Assembly (NCBI GenBank): GCA_944393415.1
Contig: CALYAD010000053.1
Span: forward strand, 1-64,000
Direction of reading: 5' to 3'
Length of the DNA: 64,000 nucleotides
DNA from: an uncultured Clostridia bacterium
GTDB taxonomy: Bacteria; Bacillota; Clostridia; Oscillospirales; CAG-272
The notes under the pieces are model-generated. The model searched no databases. It saw nothing but the letters and a program-made list of their open reading frames with translations, and was not told the DNA's origin. Position numbers and translations under genes: made by a program. Below are positions 62,394 through 64,000 of this stretch, in pieces (the stretch's first letter is position 1; each line of letters begins with the position of its first letter).

Positions 62394-62850
62394 CCTCCCA
62401 AAAATTTCTCCGGAAAAGGTATATCTCTGATTTCAGCAGGCATGATATTCCATCTCCGCCTCCGGCTTTTTGAAAGCTCAGAGTAACGCGGTGCGCGTCC
62501 CGGCGCTCCGCTGAAGTCCGGAGAAGTCGGAGACGGAACTTTTTTCTAACCTCCCAAAAATTTCTCTAAAAAAGGTGTTTCTCTGATTTCAGCAGGCATG
62601 GTGCTTCATCTCCGCCTCCGGCTTTTTGAAAATTCGGAGTAACGCGGCGCACCTCCCGGCGCTCCGCTGAAGTCCGGAGAAATCGGAGACGGGAACTTTT
62701 TTCTAACCTCCCCAAAAATTTCTCCGGAAAAGGTGTATCTCTGATTTCAGCAGGCATGGTGTTCCATCTCCGCCTCCGGCTTTTTGAAAATTCGGAGTAA
62801 CGCGGCGCACGTCGCGGCGCTCCGCTGAAGTCCGGAGAAGTCGGAGACGG
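62394..62850 (+). repeat. three tandem repeats of about 156 bp
   Basis: Units start at 62394, 62550 and 62707. Each has CCTCCC(C)AAAAATTTCTC, then TCTGATTTCAGCAGGCATG, then the 86-bp palindromic core (62451-62536, 62607-62692, 62765-62850) with CTCCGCCTCCGGC at its start and CCGGAGAAGTCGGAGACGG at its end. The first two units are followed by GAACTTTTTTCTAA; the third is not. No gene is supported; a minus-strand open frame in the repeats is not credible. Confidence 0.9.
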
Positions 62851-62880
62851 TGATGTAATATCTTGCTTACTCAAATCCAA

Positions 62881-63020
62881 TTACTTATCCCCTCCGGAAA
62901 AGTTTTTGAGGGTTTCAGGGAACTTTTTTCAAAAAGTTCCCTGAATTAACTGAAAGGGTTCCTGAGAAAAAAGTGGAAACTTTTAAAAAGTTCCCACTTT
63001 TTTGATTTTTGTAAGAAAAG
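62881..63020. terminator. hairpins between the repeat block and rubrerythrin
   Basis: TTCAGGGAACTTTTTT/AAAAAGTTCCCTGAA (62914-62945), preceded by AAAAGTTTTTGAGGG, and AAAAGTGGAAACTTTT/AAAAAGTTCCCACTTTT (62968-63003) are strong hairpins. They can end the minus-strand rubrerythrin transcript and any plus-strand read-through. The rest of 63021-63098 shows nothing. Confidence 0.7.
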
Positions 63021-63098
63021 CTTTTGACTCAGCCCCTTTTTCATCTTCAGAACCTACAGAAAAATATTGGGAGGTCAACGAACGAAATCCGGGAAAAA

Positions 63099-63638
63099 TC
63101 AACCGAAATATCTCTTAAGCAGTCCTTCAAAAGCCCTGCCGTGTCTTGCCTCGTCGCGAGCCATTTCATGAACGGTATCATGTATGGCGTCAAGATTCGC
63201 GGCTTTTGCTCTCTTAGCGAGGTCAGCCTTGCCGGCGGTTGCGCCGTTCTCGGCGTCTACTCTCATCTGGAGATTTTTCTTAGTGGAATCAGTGACTACT
63301 TCTCCGAGCAGCTCGGCGAACTTAGCCGCATGTTCCGCTTCCTCAAACGCGGCCTTTTCCCAATACATACCGATCTCGGGATAGCCCTCGCGGAAAGCGA
63401 CTCTTGACATAGCGAGATACATACCTACCTCTGAGCATTCACCGTTGAAATTAGCGCGGAGATCCTCCTTAATATCCTCGGGAACATCCTTGGCGACGCC
63501 GACGACATGCTCAGCCGCCCAGCTCTTATCTCCGTCCTGCTTTGTAAACTTGCTGGCGGGAGCGTTGCATACCGGGCACTTCTCCGGCGCCTCGTCTCCC
63601 TCGTGTACGTATCCGCATACCTGACATACAAATTTCAT
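63099..63638 (-). CDS. reverse rubrerythrin (rubredoxin-like domain first)
   Basis: This 179-residue non-haem iron protein has an N-terminal rubredoxin-like site [20 protein letters not shown] with CPVC, then a ferritin-like diiron domain with Glu and His ligands ([48 protein letters not shown]). It reduces hydrogen peroxide in anaerobes. It follows the PerR-type gene by 25 bases, with AGGAGG before the ATG, so the two form a peroxide-response unit. Confidence 0.92.
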   Translation of the reverse strand: MKFVCQVCGYVHEGDEAPEKCPVCNAPASKFTKQDGDKSWAAEHVVGVAKDVPEDIKEDLRANFNGECSEVGMYLAMSRVAFREGYPEIGMYWEKAAFEEAEHAAKFAELLGEVVTDSTKKNLQMRVDAENGATAGKADLAKRAKAANLDAIHDTVHEMARDEARHGRAFEGLLKRYFG

Positions 63639-63663
63639 TGCTTTTTCCTCCTGAATATTTTTA

Positions 63664-64000
63664 TTATTTTTGTTCTTTGACTCCGCAAGCGGCGCACAGT
63701 CCGAAATACAGGACCGTGCCTCCTTCTATAAGAAATCCGTTATTATCCTTTACTGATGGCAGAACGCCGTCTGTCATTACATCAGATACCGCCCCACAGC
63801 GTCTGCATTTAGCGTGGCTGTGCGGGGTCACTGTAATGTCATAGCGATCCGCGCCGTCCGTTATGGGTACTTTGATAGCGGTACCGTTCTTTACAAGTGA
63901 ATTAAGTACGCGGTAAACTGTCGCGCGTCCGATGCCGGGAGCTTCCTCCTCGACCTTTTCATATACCATATCAGCTGTCGGATGGTTGCGCATAGCACTG
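63664..64000 (-). CDS. Fur-family regulator, PerR-like (N-terminus beyond window)
   Basis: The visible 112 residues include the winged helix segment [30 protein letters not shown], and the C-terminal zinc site with [15 protein letters not shown] and LCAACG (two C-x2-C pairs). The reading frame runs on beyond the right edge of the window, so the true start is not visible; an internal ATG at 63993 is too far inside. The rubrerythrin gene downstream suggests PerR rather than Fur or Zur, but metal specificity is not certain. Confidence 0.88.
   Translation of the reverse strand, partial: SAMRNHPTADMVYEKVEEEAPGIGRATVYRVLNSLVKNGTAIKVPITDGADRYDITVTPHSHAKCRRCGAVSDVMTDGVLPSVKDNNGFLIEGGTVLYFGLCAACGVKEQK

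Noticed and set aside
62394-62850. CRISPR array
   Set aside because: The repeats are about 156 bp, carry no unique spacers of constant length, and no cas genes are present.
62566-62880. 104-residue minus-strand open frame with internal repeats
   Set aside because: It arises from the tandem non-coding repeats; the repeat length happens to keep a frame open. No start signal.

Overview
The window looks like a chromosomal segment of an anaerobic Gram-positive bacterium of the Bacillota, most likely class Clostridia. The evidence is the Firmicutes-style S10-spc-alpha ribosomal operon with secY, adk, map and infA inside it, zinc-type S14, SepF, DnaD/DnaI-type primosome proteins, Rex, AbrB, type II pantothenate kinase, an arginine-phosphatase-type LMW phosphatase, and a rubredoxin-first rubrerythrin beside PerR. 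No rRNA, tRNA, phage, IS or CRISPR was seen. Base composition is mixed by eye, with AT-rich spacers. Nearly all genes lie on the minus strand. The exceptions are a plus-strand island at 40.4-43.4 kb and abrB plus a surface-anchored protein at 60-62.3 kb.

From left to right (the minus genes are transcribed right to left): an ABC exporter pair (0.1-2.4 kb); a ROK glucokinase and a lactate/malate dehydrogenase homologue (2.6-4.7); a replication/redox group dnaI-like, dnaD-like and a Rex homologue (4.9-7.6); an NAD-type isocitrate dehydrogenase with tsaD, rimI and a YwlE-like phosphatase (7.7-11.1); a membrane-anchored unknown, dCMP deaminase and galU (11.3-13.4); a cytoplasmic glutaminase-like (DUF4965) protein (13.9-15.8); a repeat block; truB and nrnA; tatD and metG; a membrane protein; rluD, lspA and ileS; yggT, sepF and yggS; a tightly overlapping aroB-aroA-aroC-miaA cluster; rbfA; a pyridoxal kinase; a solitary Mrr-type nuclease; a membrane protein; a SLOG protein; yifB; and a HAD phosphatase. 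The plus island then holds coaW and a three-gene unit (DUF2975 protein, small HTH regulator, geranylgeranyl-reductase-like flavoprotein) behind a consensus promoter and a palindromic operator candidate.

From 43.5 to 59.4 kb lies a complete S10-spc-alpha ribosomal superoperon, rpsJ to rplQ, with two tandem promoters and an attenuator-like terminator in front of rpsJ. IF1 (infA) appears to start at a CTG codon, which restores the canonical 72 residues. AbrB diverges from the operon. Next comes a secreted/membrane-anchored protein with two near-identical 228-bp repeats and a C-terminal domain that I recognise only as a recurring uncharacterised clostridial domain. The window ends with a tandem repeat block, reverse rubrerythrin and a PerR-type regulator cut by the window edge.

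The items most worth a second look are: the DUF2975/HTH/flavoprotein unit with its operator; a cluster of three DnaA-box-like 9-mers at 37.5 kb; the non-AUG start of infA; the Rex homologue without a canonical glycine motif; the repeat-bearing anchored protein at 60.7-62.3 kb; and several families of dispersed structured repeats (hairpin 3' elements, an 86-bp palindromic unit, and a family bounded by TTTCACGCT).
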